Shown: piece after piece, positions 6,750-14,134 of the stretch
How the letters are laid out: every line of letters begins with the position of its first letter
Position numbering within the stretch: position 1 is the first letter of the stretch
Assembly: GCF_003935375.1 (NCBI RefSeq)
Contig: NZ_RHQM01000018.1
Span: forward strand, 1 to 64,000
Length of the DNA stretch: 64,000 nucleotides
Reading direction: 5' to 3'
Source: Stutzerimonas xanthomarina
Lineage (GTDB): Bacteria; Pseudomonadota; Gammaproteobacteria; Pseudomonadales; Pseudomonadaceae
Position numbers and translations under genes: made by a program
The notes under the pieces: generated by a model
Databases searched by the model: none
What the model saw: the letters and a program-made list of their open reading frames with translations, nothing else
Told to the model about the DNA's origin: nothing

Positions 6750-9233
6750 TCAGAAGTGGGTGAGGGTCAGGCCGAGCTTGTAGGTCGGGCCGTACTCTTC
6801 GTACTGGGCGTTGTAGGCGCGGCGGCCGCTGTAGACGTAGTAGGACTCGTCCGTCAGGTTCAGCGCCTCGAAGGTCAGCTGCAGGCTCGGCGTGATGAAG
6901 TAGCCCGCCTTGAAATCGACGAACAGCTGATCGTCGACGTACAGGTCGTGCGCCTCGTCGTCGATGCCGGCCACCTCGTAGAGGTAGTCCGACTTGTAGT
7001 TCGCAGCCAGGCGCAGGTTGAGCCGGTCGTTTTCCCAGCCGAGCATCAGGTTGCCGACCGTGTCGGAGTGGTTTGGCAGGTCGATGCTGCGCTGCATCCC
7101 CTGCCCTTCGATATCCGCGTCGGACTGGCTGAAGGTGGCGTTGGCGCCCAGCAACAGGCCGTTCCACGGCGCCGGCAGCCAGTCGAGCTTCTGCGAGTAG
7201 GCCAGCTCCAGGCCGTAGAGCTTCGCGCTGCTGCCGTTCTGGAAACTGAGCGCTTCGTCGAACGCGGCCCACTGACCGGTGCCGGCCAGATCGGTGTTGT
7301 AGATGAAGTTGTCGATGTCCTTGTAGAACAGGTACGCCGACACCACGCCGGCCCGGCCCATGTAGTGCTCGATGCCGAGGTCGTAGTTGATCGATTCCAG
7401 CGGCTTGAGATCGGGGTTGCCGAACTCGGCGTCGTTGCCTTCGATGACGAAACCGGGCGCCAGCTGGCCGAAGGTCGGGCGCACTACGCTGTTGGTCCAG
7501 GCGGCACGGATCATGGTGTCGTCGGTCAGTTGGTAGCGCAGGTGCAGCCCCGGCAACCAGTGGTCATAACGACTGCTGCTGGAGATCGACTCGAACTGGT
7601 CATCGCGCAGGCCGGTGCCCTTGGCGCGAAAGCGCGTGCCCTCGTAGCGCAGGCCGGCGATGACGCGCCAGCGGTCGATATCCACGGTGTTCATCAGGTA
7701 GGCGGCGTTGATGTCCTCGTGCATGTCGAAGTCATTGATGCGCGACTCCTCCTCGTCGTAGAACTCGCTGGCATCCAGACCGCCAATCGCGCCCTCGATA
7801 GCCGAGGCGCTGATGCCCGGGCCGAAGCGGCCGAGCGCATAGTCGACGTTGCCGCCCTGGAAATCGGCCAGGGTCAGGTCGTCGAAATCGTCGTATTTCC
7901 AGACCTCGTTATCGTTGTCCTTGTGCCGGCGGCTGAGCTTGCCGCCGAACTTGGCCTGCGCGGCGTAACCCTGGATGTCGTACTCGCGCGCCAGGTCCAG
8001 ACGGATGTTCTTCTCGCGGTCGCGGGTGTCGCTTTTCTCCCACTCCACTTCATCCAGCTCGAAGGACGCCGGGTCGTAGAAGGACGAATCGATCGTCAGG
8101 CGCGGCTTGCGGCTGCTGGAAAAGCCGGCATCGGCGAAATCGCCCTCGAAGGTCGCGCTGGCGATACCGCCCGGATTGCGCTCGCGTGACTGGCTGTAAC
8201 CGGCCTGCCCGCTCAGGGTCCACAGGCCCATCATGCGTTCACCACCGAACACGTAGGACTGCACGGTCTGGGTGTCCTCGCGGGACTTCAGCTCGCGCCA
8301 GCCCTCGGCGTCACCGGTCTCGCCCGGCAGCTGCGAATCCTCGAAGGCAACACCGGCGGCGTTACGCGTTTCGGTGTCCTTGAAGCGGCTGTACAGCGTG
8401 CGCAGGTAGTAGCTGCTGACATCGTCCGGCTTGTAGTCGAAGTTCAGCCCGAAGCCGGTGCGCTCGCGGTTGATCTCGTAGTCGCGCTGCTCGAGTTCCT
8501 CCAGCCGCGCGCCGTCGTCGGCGAAGTCCCACTTGCCGCCGGTCTCGACGTTGTCCGAGCCGAAGTCGCGCTCCTGCCAGCTGACGGCCGCGGCGACACC
8601 GAAATTGTCGACGCCGTCGCCGAGGCTGAAGCGGTCGCTGATGGCGCCGGAGAATTTCGGGCTGGTCTTGTCGACGTTGTCGTCATAGCTGCCCTCGCCG
8701 CTGAGGCTGTAGAACAGCCCGTCATGGTCGAAGGCCGACAGGCTCTGTACCTCGATGGTGCCGCCCAGGGAGTTGGCATCCATGTCCGGCGTCAGCGTCT
8801 TGACCACCGACAGCGACTGCACCAGCTCCGATGGCAGTACGTCGAGCGCCACGGCACGGCGATCGCTCTCCGGCGATGGGACCAGGGTGCCGTTGATGGT
8901 GACGCTGTTCAGATCCGGCGCGATGCCGCGCACGCTGACGAAACGCCCTTCGCCCTGGTCGCGCTCGACCGAGATGCCCGGAATGCGCTGCAGCGCCTCG
9001 GCGGCGTTGTCGTCCGGCAGCTGGCCGATGCCGTCTGCATGCACCACGCTCTTCACGCTGTCGGAATTGCGCTGGTCCTTCAGTGCTTCGTCGATGCTGA
9101 CGGCTTGGCCGATCACTTCGACATGCTCCATGACCAGCGGCTCTTCAGCCCAGGCCGAACCGGCGCTGACGGCCAGGGCCAGCAGGCTGATGCGGAATCC
9201 TGCATGGCGGATGCCGCTGCGGTATGTGCTCAT
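6750..9233 (-). CDS. TonB-dependent outer-membrane receptor (Xanthomonas/Caulobacter type)
   Basis: The 827-aa protein has a signal peptide ending SAWAEE, a TonB-box-like EHVEVIG, a plug domain with LQRIPGISVERDQGEGRFVSV and VKTLTPDMDANSLGGTIEV, and a long beta-barrel ending LGLTLTHF with terminal Phe. The plug wording matches the Xanth-Caul type, many of which take up large or unusual substrates. It heads a block with phytase, TolQ/TolR, TonB and PhoX, so phytate, a partly dephosphorylated inositol phosphate, or a metal-organophosphate complex is a reasonable substrate (inference). The ATG at 9233 follows GGGGGA; an in-frame TTG two codons earlier is less likely. Confidence 0.92.
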   Translation of the reverse strand: MSTYRSGIRHAGFRISLLALAVSAGSAWAEEPLVMEHVEVIGQAVSIDEALKDQRNSDSVKSVVHADGIGQLPDDNAAEALQRIPGISVERDQGEGRFVSVRGIAPDLNSVTINGTLVPSPESDRRAVALDVLPSELVQSLSVVKTLTPDMDANSLGGTIEVQSLSAFDHDGLFYSLSGEGSYDDNVDKTSPKFSGAISDRFSLGDGVDNFGVAAAVSWQERDFGSDNVETGGKWDFADDGARLEELEQRDYEINRERTGFGLNFDYKPDDVSSYYLRTLYSRFKDTETRNAAGVAFEDSQLPGETGDAEGWRELKSREDTQTVQSYVFGGERMMGLWTLSGQAGYSQSRERNPGGIASATFEGDFADAGFSSSRKPRLTIDSSFYDPASFELDEVEWEKSDTRDREKNIRLDLAREYDIQGYAAQAKFGGKLSRRHKDNDNEVWKYDDFDDLTLADFQGGNVDYALGRFGPGISASAIEGAIGGLDASEFYDEEESRINDFDMHEDINAAYLMNTVDIDRWRVIAGLRYEGTRFRAKGTGLRDDQFESISSSSRYDHWLPGLHLRYQLTDDTMIRAAWTNSVVRPTFGQLAPGFVIEGNDAEFGNPDLKPLESINYDLGIEHYMGRAGVVSAYLFYKDIDNFIYNTDLAGTGQWAAFDEALSFQNGSSAKLYGLELAYSQKLDWLPAPWNGLLLGANATFSQSDADIEGQGMQRSIDLPNHSDTVGNLMLGWENDRLNLRLAANYKSDYLYEVAGIDDEAHDLYVDDQLFVDFKAGYFITPSLQLTFEALNLTDESYYVYSGRRAYNAQYEEYGPTYKLGLTLTHF

Positions 9234-9299
9234 GAACAATCCCCCGAACGGTGTTTACCGGGTCCATCCCGGAACTGCAGCGGACGGTAGGTGGGGGAT

Positions 9300-9317
9300 A
9301 TGGCGGTTCTGTGACAG
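9300..9317 (-). promoter_or_regulatory. Candidate Pho box upstream of the receptor-phytase-phoX block
   Basis: On the minus strand the 18 bases CTGTCACAGAACCGCCAT resemble the PhoB site CTGTCAT-N4-CTGTCAT. The first half matches 6 of 7; the second matches 4 of 7 with correct 4-base spacing. It lies 67 nt before the receptor start. The functions downstream (phytase, PhoX) make phosphate control likely. The second half-site is weak, so this is a candidate only. Confidence 0.5.
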
Positions 9318-9360
9318 GGGATTTGGGGAGGGGTTGGAAAGATGGGGTTTGGGGGATTTT

Positions 9361-9370
9361 GGGGGGGGGG
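9361..9370 (-). repeat. Poly-C (G10 on plus strand) tract upstream of the receptor gene
   Basis: Ten consecutive G residues on the plus strand (C10 on the transcribed strand) are followed by further C5 and C4 runs. The tract is about 45 bp upstream of the Pho-box-like site and 128 bp upstream of the receptor ATG. Homopolymer tracts of this length can slip in replication; whether this one affects expression is unknown. Confidence 0.7.
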
Positions 9371-9439
9371 TTGAGCTGATATGACCTGTTTTTTTCGTGC
9401 GGGCTGCGTGCCAGAGCCGCATTTCGAAGGGGGCGACGG

Positions 9440-9683
9440 TTTCTGTTTCGCCCTGCTGGGCGAGTCACTTTTTCCAGACGCGGAAAAAGTAACCAAAAAC
9501 GCTTTGCCCCTGCATACGGCCCCGCGCTACGCGCGGGGTCCGTTCGCTACATCGCTGCTCCAGGGGTCGGCTTACAAGGGCCATCCATGGCCCTTTAAGC
9601 CTTTCGCCGCATCCATGCGGCTCACCCCCTTGCACAGCAATTCCACTCACCCTCCTGAAGGGGCGACAGGTGTCGCCTGATGA
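9440..9683 (+). repeat. Intergenic repeat, copy A
   Basis: This ~240-bp stretch starts with TTTCGCCCTGCTGGGCGAGT, contains ACAAGGGCCATCCATGGCCC and GCCTTTCGCCGCATCCATGC, and ends near CCTCCTGAAGGGGCGA. The same landmarks occur in the same order on the opposite strand at 9862-10112. It carries internal short palindromes (GGGCCATCCATGGCCC; CCCCGCGC...GCGCGGGG). It resembles a non-coding repeat that I recall as common in stutzeri-group genomes (from memory). The short open frames inside are not credible genes. Confidence 0.75.
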
Positions 9684-9861
9684 TCACTGCAAGTAAAAGC
9701 CGGGGGGAGACGCTCCTTGCAATCCGGTCCAAGCTCCTGCGAGGAGAGCCTGCTCCAATCATGGCGCTGGAAAGCCGAAGCTTGACCTCCAGCACCGGAG
9801 CGTGGGATCCAACAAACCAGTTGATACCGCGCCGCTTCGGGACATTGCACTGACTAACGAG

Positions 9862-10112
9862 CAACGCCAATCGCCCTTTTCAGGAGGCCGAGTGCAATCG
9901 TTGCGTAGGGGAGTGAGCGGCATGGATGCCGCGAAAGGCGTAAAGGGCCATGGATGGCCCTTGTACGCCGGCCCCCGGAGCGGCGATGGAACGAGGGCAG
10001 TCGAGCGCAGCGAGACCCGGATGGTGGGGCAAGACCTTTTGGTTCCTTTTGGGGCGACTGCCAAAAGGGACTCGCCCAGCAGGGCGAAACCTGAATCGCC
10101 AGGCAACTCGGC
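9862..10112 (-). repeat. Intergenic repeat, copy B, inverted
   Basis: Read on the minus strand this is a diverged second copy of the element at 9440-9683: TTTCGCCCTGCTGGGCGAGT, then ACAAGGGCCATCCATGGCCC, GCCTTTCGCGGCATCCATGC and CCTCCTGAAAAGGGCGA in the same order. The middle differs clearly between copies (for example around 9990-10040), so the two are not a recent duplication. About 180 bp of unique sequence lies between them. Confidence 0.75.
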
Positions 10113-10321
10113 AATCGGCATCGACTCGATGCCAGCAAGCCCCTCGTCCAGAACTGATCCAAATCCAGCAGGGCAAACCACATCCCTAATCTCACCCAGC
10201 AAATCAACCAAACCAAAAAAAACCCTGAGCCAATTCAACCCCCACCCCATTCATCCAACCGTCACATCCATCTGTTTCCGTGCCCTCACGCACTGGCGCG
10301 AATCCTCGCCACGGAGACCCG

Positions 10322-11236
10322 ATGAAATCCCTCCTCAAACTCCACACCCTCACCCTCCTCGGCCTCGCCCTGGCCGCCAACGTCGGCCTGCAGCTGCTCC
10401 TCGCCGTCGGCCAGCTCAAAAGCTGGGGCGAGATCGACTGGATGGACGTGGTCGGCGAAGGCGGTTGCGCCGCCCTCGCCCTCGCCTGGCTGATCATGCT
10501 GCTGCACAGCCGCCCGGCCGGCCGGGTGACGCGGTTGCTGGCGCTGGGGCTGGCCTGCATCTGCTTTTCCTGGTGGATGGACCTGCTCGATGAGTTCATC
10601 CAGATCCCCGCCAACATCGCCTGGGACAACTGGCTGGAAACCGCGCCCATGCCGGCCGGCCTGATCCTGCTGACGTTCGGCATCTACCACCTGAACCAGG
10701 AACAGCGCGCCATCAACGCGCAGATGCACAAGCGCGAACGGCTTTTCCGCGAGCATCGCCTGTTCGACAACCTGACCCCGCTCGGCACGGCCGAGTACCT
10801 GCGTCGGCAACTGGACTCGGCCCTGCGCCAGGCCGCCGACGAGCAAAGGCCGCTGTCGCTGCTGGCGGTGGATCTCGACGAGTTCAGTCGGGTCAACCAG
10901 CGCTACGGCCAGGAAGAAGGCGACCTCGTGTTGCAGGCCGTGGCGCAGTTGCTGGTGCTCAACCTGCGCCATCAGGACCTGCTCTGCCGCCTCGCCGGGG
11001 ATCGCTTCGTCGTGCTGCTGCCCGATACCGCCGAGCAACAGGCGCGGCAGCTCGCCGAGGAGTTGCAGACCGCCGTCGCCAGCCTCGCGCACAAGACGCG
11101 CCAGCACGGCGAACGCCTGCATCTGCGCGCCAGTACCGCAGTGGTAATGGCCTTCGACGACGATGCCGAGCAGTTGCTCAAACGCCTCAACCTCGGTTTG
11201 GCCAAGGCCAAGCAGTCACTGCCACGCTGCGCCTGA
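10322..11236 (+). CDS. Membrane protein with a degenerate GGDEF domain
   Basis: The 304-aa protein has three or four N-terminal membrane helices (roughly residues 5-110), a short helical linker, and a C-terminal GGDEF fold (about 140-300). The fold is recognised by LSLLAVDLDEFSRVNQRYG and GDLVLQAVAQLL. The active-site loop reads AGDRF in place of GGDEF: the first Gly and the catalytic Glu are both changed. Known family biochemistry predicts loss of diguanylate cyclase activity, so a sensory or GTP/c-di-GMP-binding role is possible (inference). The ATG has CGGAG upstream. The AraC-family gene follows within 7 bp, suggesting co-transcription. Confidence 0.85.
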   Translation: MKSLLKLHTLTLLGLALAANVGLQLLLAVGQLKSWGEIDWMDVVGEGGCAALALAWLIMLLHSRPAGRVTRLLALGLACICFSWWMDLLDEFIQIPANIAWDNWLETAPMPAGLILLTFGIYHLNQEQRAINAQMHKRERLFREHRLFDNLTPLGTAEYLRRQLDSALRQAADEQRPLSLLAVDLDEFSRVNQRYGQEEGDLVLQAVAQLLVLNLRHQDLLCRLAGDRFVVLLPDTAEQQARQLAEELQTAVASLAHKTRQHGERLHLRASTAVVMAFDDDAEQLLKRLNLGLAKAKQSLPRCA

Positions 11237-11243
11237 GGCGACC

Positions 11244-12281
11244 ATGGAAAGCCCGCTACGCTGGTACGAATGGGACACCCGCTTCATCGCCGCGCACCAC
11301 CAGCCGGCGGTGTTGCTCGACCTGGCGCTCTCGCGCGGTATCGACAGCCATGCGCTGCTGCGCGGCAGCGGGCTGTTCTACGAGGACGTCGCCAGCGGCC
11401 GCGCCCGCGTCAGCCCGGAGCAGCTGCTGACGCTCATCGGCAACACCGAACGCTTGTTAGGTGCTGCGGACAGCAGCTTTCTGTTCGGCCAGCGCTTGCT
11501 GCCCGGGCACTACGGCGATGCCAGCCTTGCCTTGGCCAACGCCGGCAACCTCGAACAGGCGCTGGAGCGGCTTTGCCAGTTCCGCGCCCTGCTCTGCCCG
11601 CTGCTGGCGCCAAGGCTGCTGCTGGATGAACAGCAGCTGCACATCTACTGGCTGGACAACGGCAGCGCCGGCCGCCACCAACGGTTTCTCATCGAGGCGC
11701 ATCTGACCGCCATCGTCGCGCTGTGCAAGCGCGGCAGCGGCCTGCGCCTGCCCTGGCGCTTTCAGTTTGCCTATCCGCAGCCGCGGCACATCGAGCAGTA
11801 CTGGGTGCACCTGGGTGACGCGCTGCAGTTCGACCGCCACCTGACCCTGCTCAGCCTGCCCCGCGAATATCTGCATCAGCCTTGGCCGGATGCCTCGGCG
11901 ACCGTAGGCCAGGTCGCGCAGCAGGCCAGCCAGCAGCAGATCGATGCGCTGGAAGGTCCCTGCGCCTTTCTCGATGCGTTCTACCAATACCTGCATGACC
12001 ACATCCGCGAGCCGCTGAACCTGGAGCGCGTCGCCGTCGCGTTCGCCATGAGCCCGGCGACGCTCAAGCGCAAGCTGGCCAAGCACGGTACGCATTTCCA
12101 GGAGCAACTCGATCTGGTGCGCACGCACGTTGCGCTCTACCTCTATCAGGCCCGCGGCCTAGGCAACGAGGCCGTGGCGCGGCATCTCGGCTTCAACGAC
12201 ACCACCAACTTCCGTCGCGCCTTCAAGCGCTGGACCGGGGTGGTGCCCAGCGGGCTGCAGCCGCTGTTCGACGCCCCCTGA
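11244..12281 (+). CDS. AraC-family transcriptional regulator (arabinose-binding-like N-domain)
   Basis: This 345-aa protein has an N-terminal effector domain of the type seen in OruR-like regulators (LLDLALSRGIDSHALLRGSGLFYED; IEAHLTAIVALCKRG) and a C-terminal AraC double helix-turn-helix (VAVAFAMSPATLKRKLAKHGTHF; EAVARHLGFNDTTNFRRAFKRWTG). The ATG follows GAGGCG and overlaps the operon with the GGDEF-like gene seven bases upstream. Its target cannot be read from the sequence. Confidence 0.92.
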   Translation: MESPLRWYEWDTRFIAAHHQPAVLLDLALSRGIDSHALLRGSGLFYEDVASGRARVSPEQLLTLIGNTERLLGAADSSFLFGQRLLPGHYGDASLALANAGNLEQALERLCQFRALLCPLLAPRLLLDEQQLHIYWLDNGSAGRHQRFLIEAHLTAIVALCKRGSGLRLPWRFQFAYPQPRHIEQYWVHLGDALQFDRHLTLLSLPREYLHQPWPDASATVGQVAQQASQQQIDALEGPCAFLDAFYQYLHDHIREPLNLERVAVAFAMSPATLKRKLAKHGTHFQEQLDLVRTHVALYLYQARGLGNEAVARHLGFNDTTNFRRAFKRWTGVVPSGLQPLFDAP

Positions 12282-12326
12282 CGGCATGCTAAGGTGCCGC
12301 CCGCACTACCTTCGAGGCGAGCGGGC

Positions 12327-13229
12327 ATGGATATCAAGCAGCTGAAGTTTCTCGTGGCGCTGGATGAAACGCGTCATTTCGGTCAGGCCGCGGCGCGCTG
12401 CCATGTCACCCAGCCGACGCTGTCGATGCGCCTGCGCGGCCTGGAAGATGAGCTCGGCCTGCAACTGGTGACCCGCAGCCAGCGCTTCGAAGGCTTCACC
12501 GCCGAAGGCGAACGCATCCTGGCCTGGGCGCGCAGCCTGCTCGCCGCACAGGACGGCCTGCTGGCCGAAGCCGCCTCCTGCCGTGGTCAGCTGGTCGGCA
12601 CCTTGCGCCTGGGCGTGGTGCCGCTGGCCGGTTTCGACCCGATGCAATTAGTGCAGGCCTTCGGCGAGCGCCACCCGAATCTGCGCTTCGAGTTGTTCGC
12701 GTTGAGCAGCGATCAGATTCTCGAACGGCTCAATCGCAATCTGCTGGACCTGGGCCTGTCCTACCTGGAGCGGCTGGATGACGCGCACTTCACCAGCCTG
12801 CCGCTCGGCGGAACCCGCATGGGGCTGTTGCATGACGAGCGCCATTTTCGCTTCGACGCGCCATCGCTGCGCTGGGAAGCGCTCGCCGATCTTCCGCTAG
12901 GTCTTTTGACCGGCGGCATGCACTTTCGCCAGTCCATCGACCACGCACTGCGTAGCCGTGGCCTGAGCCTGGCACCGCGACTGCAGACCGATGCCGTGCA
13001 TCATCTGCTGCAGGCCGTAGGCGCCGGACTGTGTTGCGCAATCATGCCGCTGGATAGCGGCCTCGAAGCACTGGACAGCCGACTGACCCTGACGCCCATC
13101 GACAACGCCAGTACCCTCGCGCCGCTTGGGCTGATCCTGCGTCGCGGCTCACCGCGATCCGCGCTGGGCGAAGCCTGTTTCAACGAAGCGCGCGAGCTGT
13201 TGCAGCGGCAAAGTCCTGCCATCTCCTGA
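12327..13229 (+). CDS. LysR-family transcriptional regulator beside fdhD
   Basis: The 300-aa protein opens with a LysR helix-turn-helix (MDIKQLKFLVALDETRHFGQ; HVTQPTLSMRLRGLEDELG) followed by an effector-binding domain (GTLRLGVVPLAGFDP; LLDLGLSYLERLDD). It is transcribed in the same direction as fdhD and the molybdoenzyme gene, ending 101 bp before fdhD. Local regulation of those genes is therefore likely but not shown. An in-frame start eleven codons earlier is less plausible than this ATG, which begins the conserved HTH. Confidence 0.93.
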   Translation: MDIKQLKFLVALDETRHFGQAAARCHVTQPTLSMRLRGLEDELGLQLVTRSQRFEGFTAEGERILAWARSLLAAQDGLLAEAASCRGQLVGTLRLGVVPLAGFDPMQLVQAFGERHPNLRFELFALSSDQILERLNRNLLDLGLSYLERLDDAHFTSLPLGGTRMGLLHDERHFRFDAPSLRWEALADLPLGLLTGGMHFRQSIDHALRSRGLSLAPRLQTDAVHHLLQAVGAGLCCAIMPLDSGLEALDSRLTLTPIDNASTLAPLGLILRRGSPRSALGEACFNEARELLQRQSPAIS

Positions 13230-13330
13230 CGAGCGATCGATACGCTCGATCACCCTATCGAACATAGCGATTGGACGATCCATCCCTGCGCTCCTAGGCT
13301 CCCTGCGTCGACCTGTCGCAGGCCATCGCC

Positions 13331-14134
13331 ATGCAATACGCCACCCTCAACGCCCCAAGCGCCAATGCTCCGGATCTCGGCGCGGCCCCCTTGGCTGACG
13401 AATGCGCCCTGGCCATCAGCTACAACGGCCTCAATCAGGCCGTGATGATGGTGACACCGCTGGATCTGGAAGACTTCGTTATCGGCTTCAGCCTGAGCGC
13501 CGGCTTGATCGAGCGCATCGATGATCTACGCGACCTGCGTTTGCGGGGCGATGGCAGCGCGCAGCATGCCGAAGTGCAGGTGAGCCCGCGGGCGTTCTGG
13601 CACATCAAGCAGCAACGGCGGCAGTTGGCCGGCCACAGCGGTTGCGGTCTGTGCGGTGTGCAGGCGCTGGAGCAGGCATTGCCGCAGCTCGCACCACTTT
13701 CGCCAATCGATCTGCCGCCCGAAGGGCATTTCCACGATCTGCGCCAGCGCATCGCCAACGCCCAGCTGCTGGCCCGCGACAGCGGCGCACTGCACGCGGC
13801 GCTGTATGTCGACGGCAACGGACAGATCGCTCTGTGCCGCGAGGACATCGGCCGGCACAACGCCCTGGACAAGCTGATCGGTGCGCTGACGCTGCAGCGC
13901 CGTACGCCAAGCGAAGGCTTCGTCGTGATCACCAGTCGCTGCAGCCTGGAGCTGATCCACAAGGCCGTGCGCGCCGGCATCGGCACGCTAGTCAGTCTGT
14001 CCGCGCCGACCCACCTGACCGTCGAGTGGGCGCGTCGGCATCACCTCAACCTCATTCACCTGCCCCACCACAGCGCGCCACGGGTCTACAGCCCGGCACC
14101 TGCGCTGCCCGAACAGAACGGATGCCATCCATGA
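13331..14134 (+). CDS. fdhD: Formate dehydrogenase accessory sulfurtransferase FdhD
   Basis: This 267-aa protein carries the FdhD hallmarks: the redox pair in GHSGCGLCG (about residues 101-109), LEDFVIGFSLSAGLI near the N-terminus and CREDIGRHNALDKLIG in the middle. FdhD moves sulfur from a cysteine desulfurase to the molybdenum cofactor of formate dehydrogenases. Its stop overlaps the start of the oxidoreductase gene (ATGA), strong evidence of a two-gene unit in which FdhD matures the next product. Confidence 0.95.
   Translation: MQYATLNAPSANAPDLGAAPLADECALAISYNGLNQAVMMVTPLDLEDFVIGFSLSAGLIERIDDLRDLRLRGDGSAQHAEVQVSPRAFWHIKQQRRQLAGHSGCGLCGVQALEQALPQLAPLSPIDLPPEGHFHDLRQRIANAQLLARDSGALHAALYVDGNGQIALCREDIGRHNALDKLIGALTLQRRTPSEGFVVITSRCSLELIHKAVRAGIGTLVSLSAPTHLTVEWARRHHLNLIHLPHHSAPRVYSPAPALPEQNGCHP

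Larger units (their letters stand above)
9240..10321. other. 1.08-kb non-coding region
   Basis: This holds the receptor promoter region (Pho-box-like site and poly-C tract) at its left end, the two inverted repeat copies in the middle, and a C/A-rich leader before the GGDEF gene at its right end. Open frames here follow the repeats or are Pro/Arg-rich, and none has a ribosome binding site with a recognisable product. Confidence 0.7.

Noticed and set aside
6744..8189. A 481-codon plus-strand open frame
   Set aside because: It is antisense to the TonB-dependent receptor and shows no membrane or enzyme motif.
9381..10250. Several short open frames among the intergenic repeats
   Set aside because: They follow the repeat copies on both strands, contain repeat-derived phrases such as KGHPWPF, and have no consistent product.
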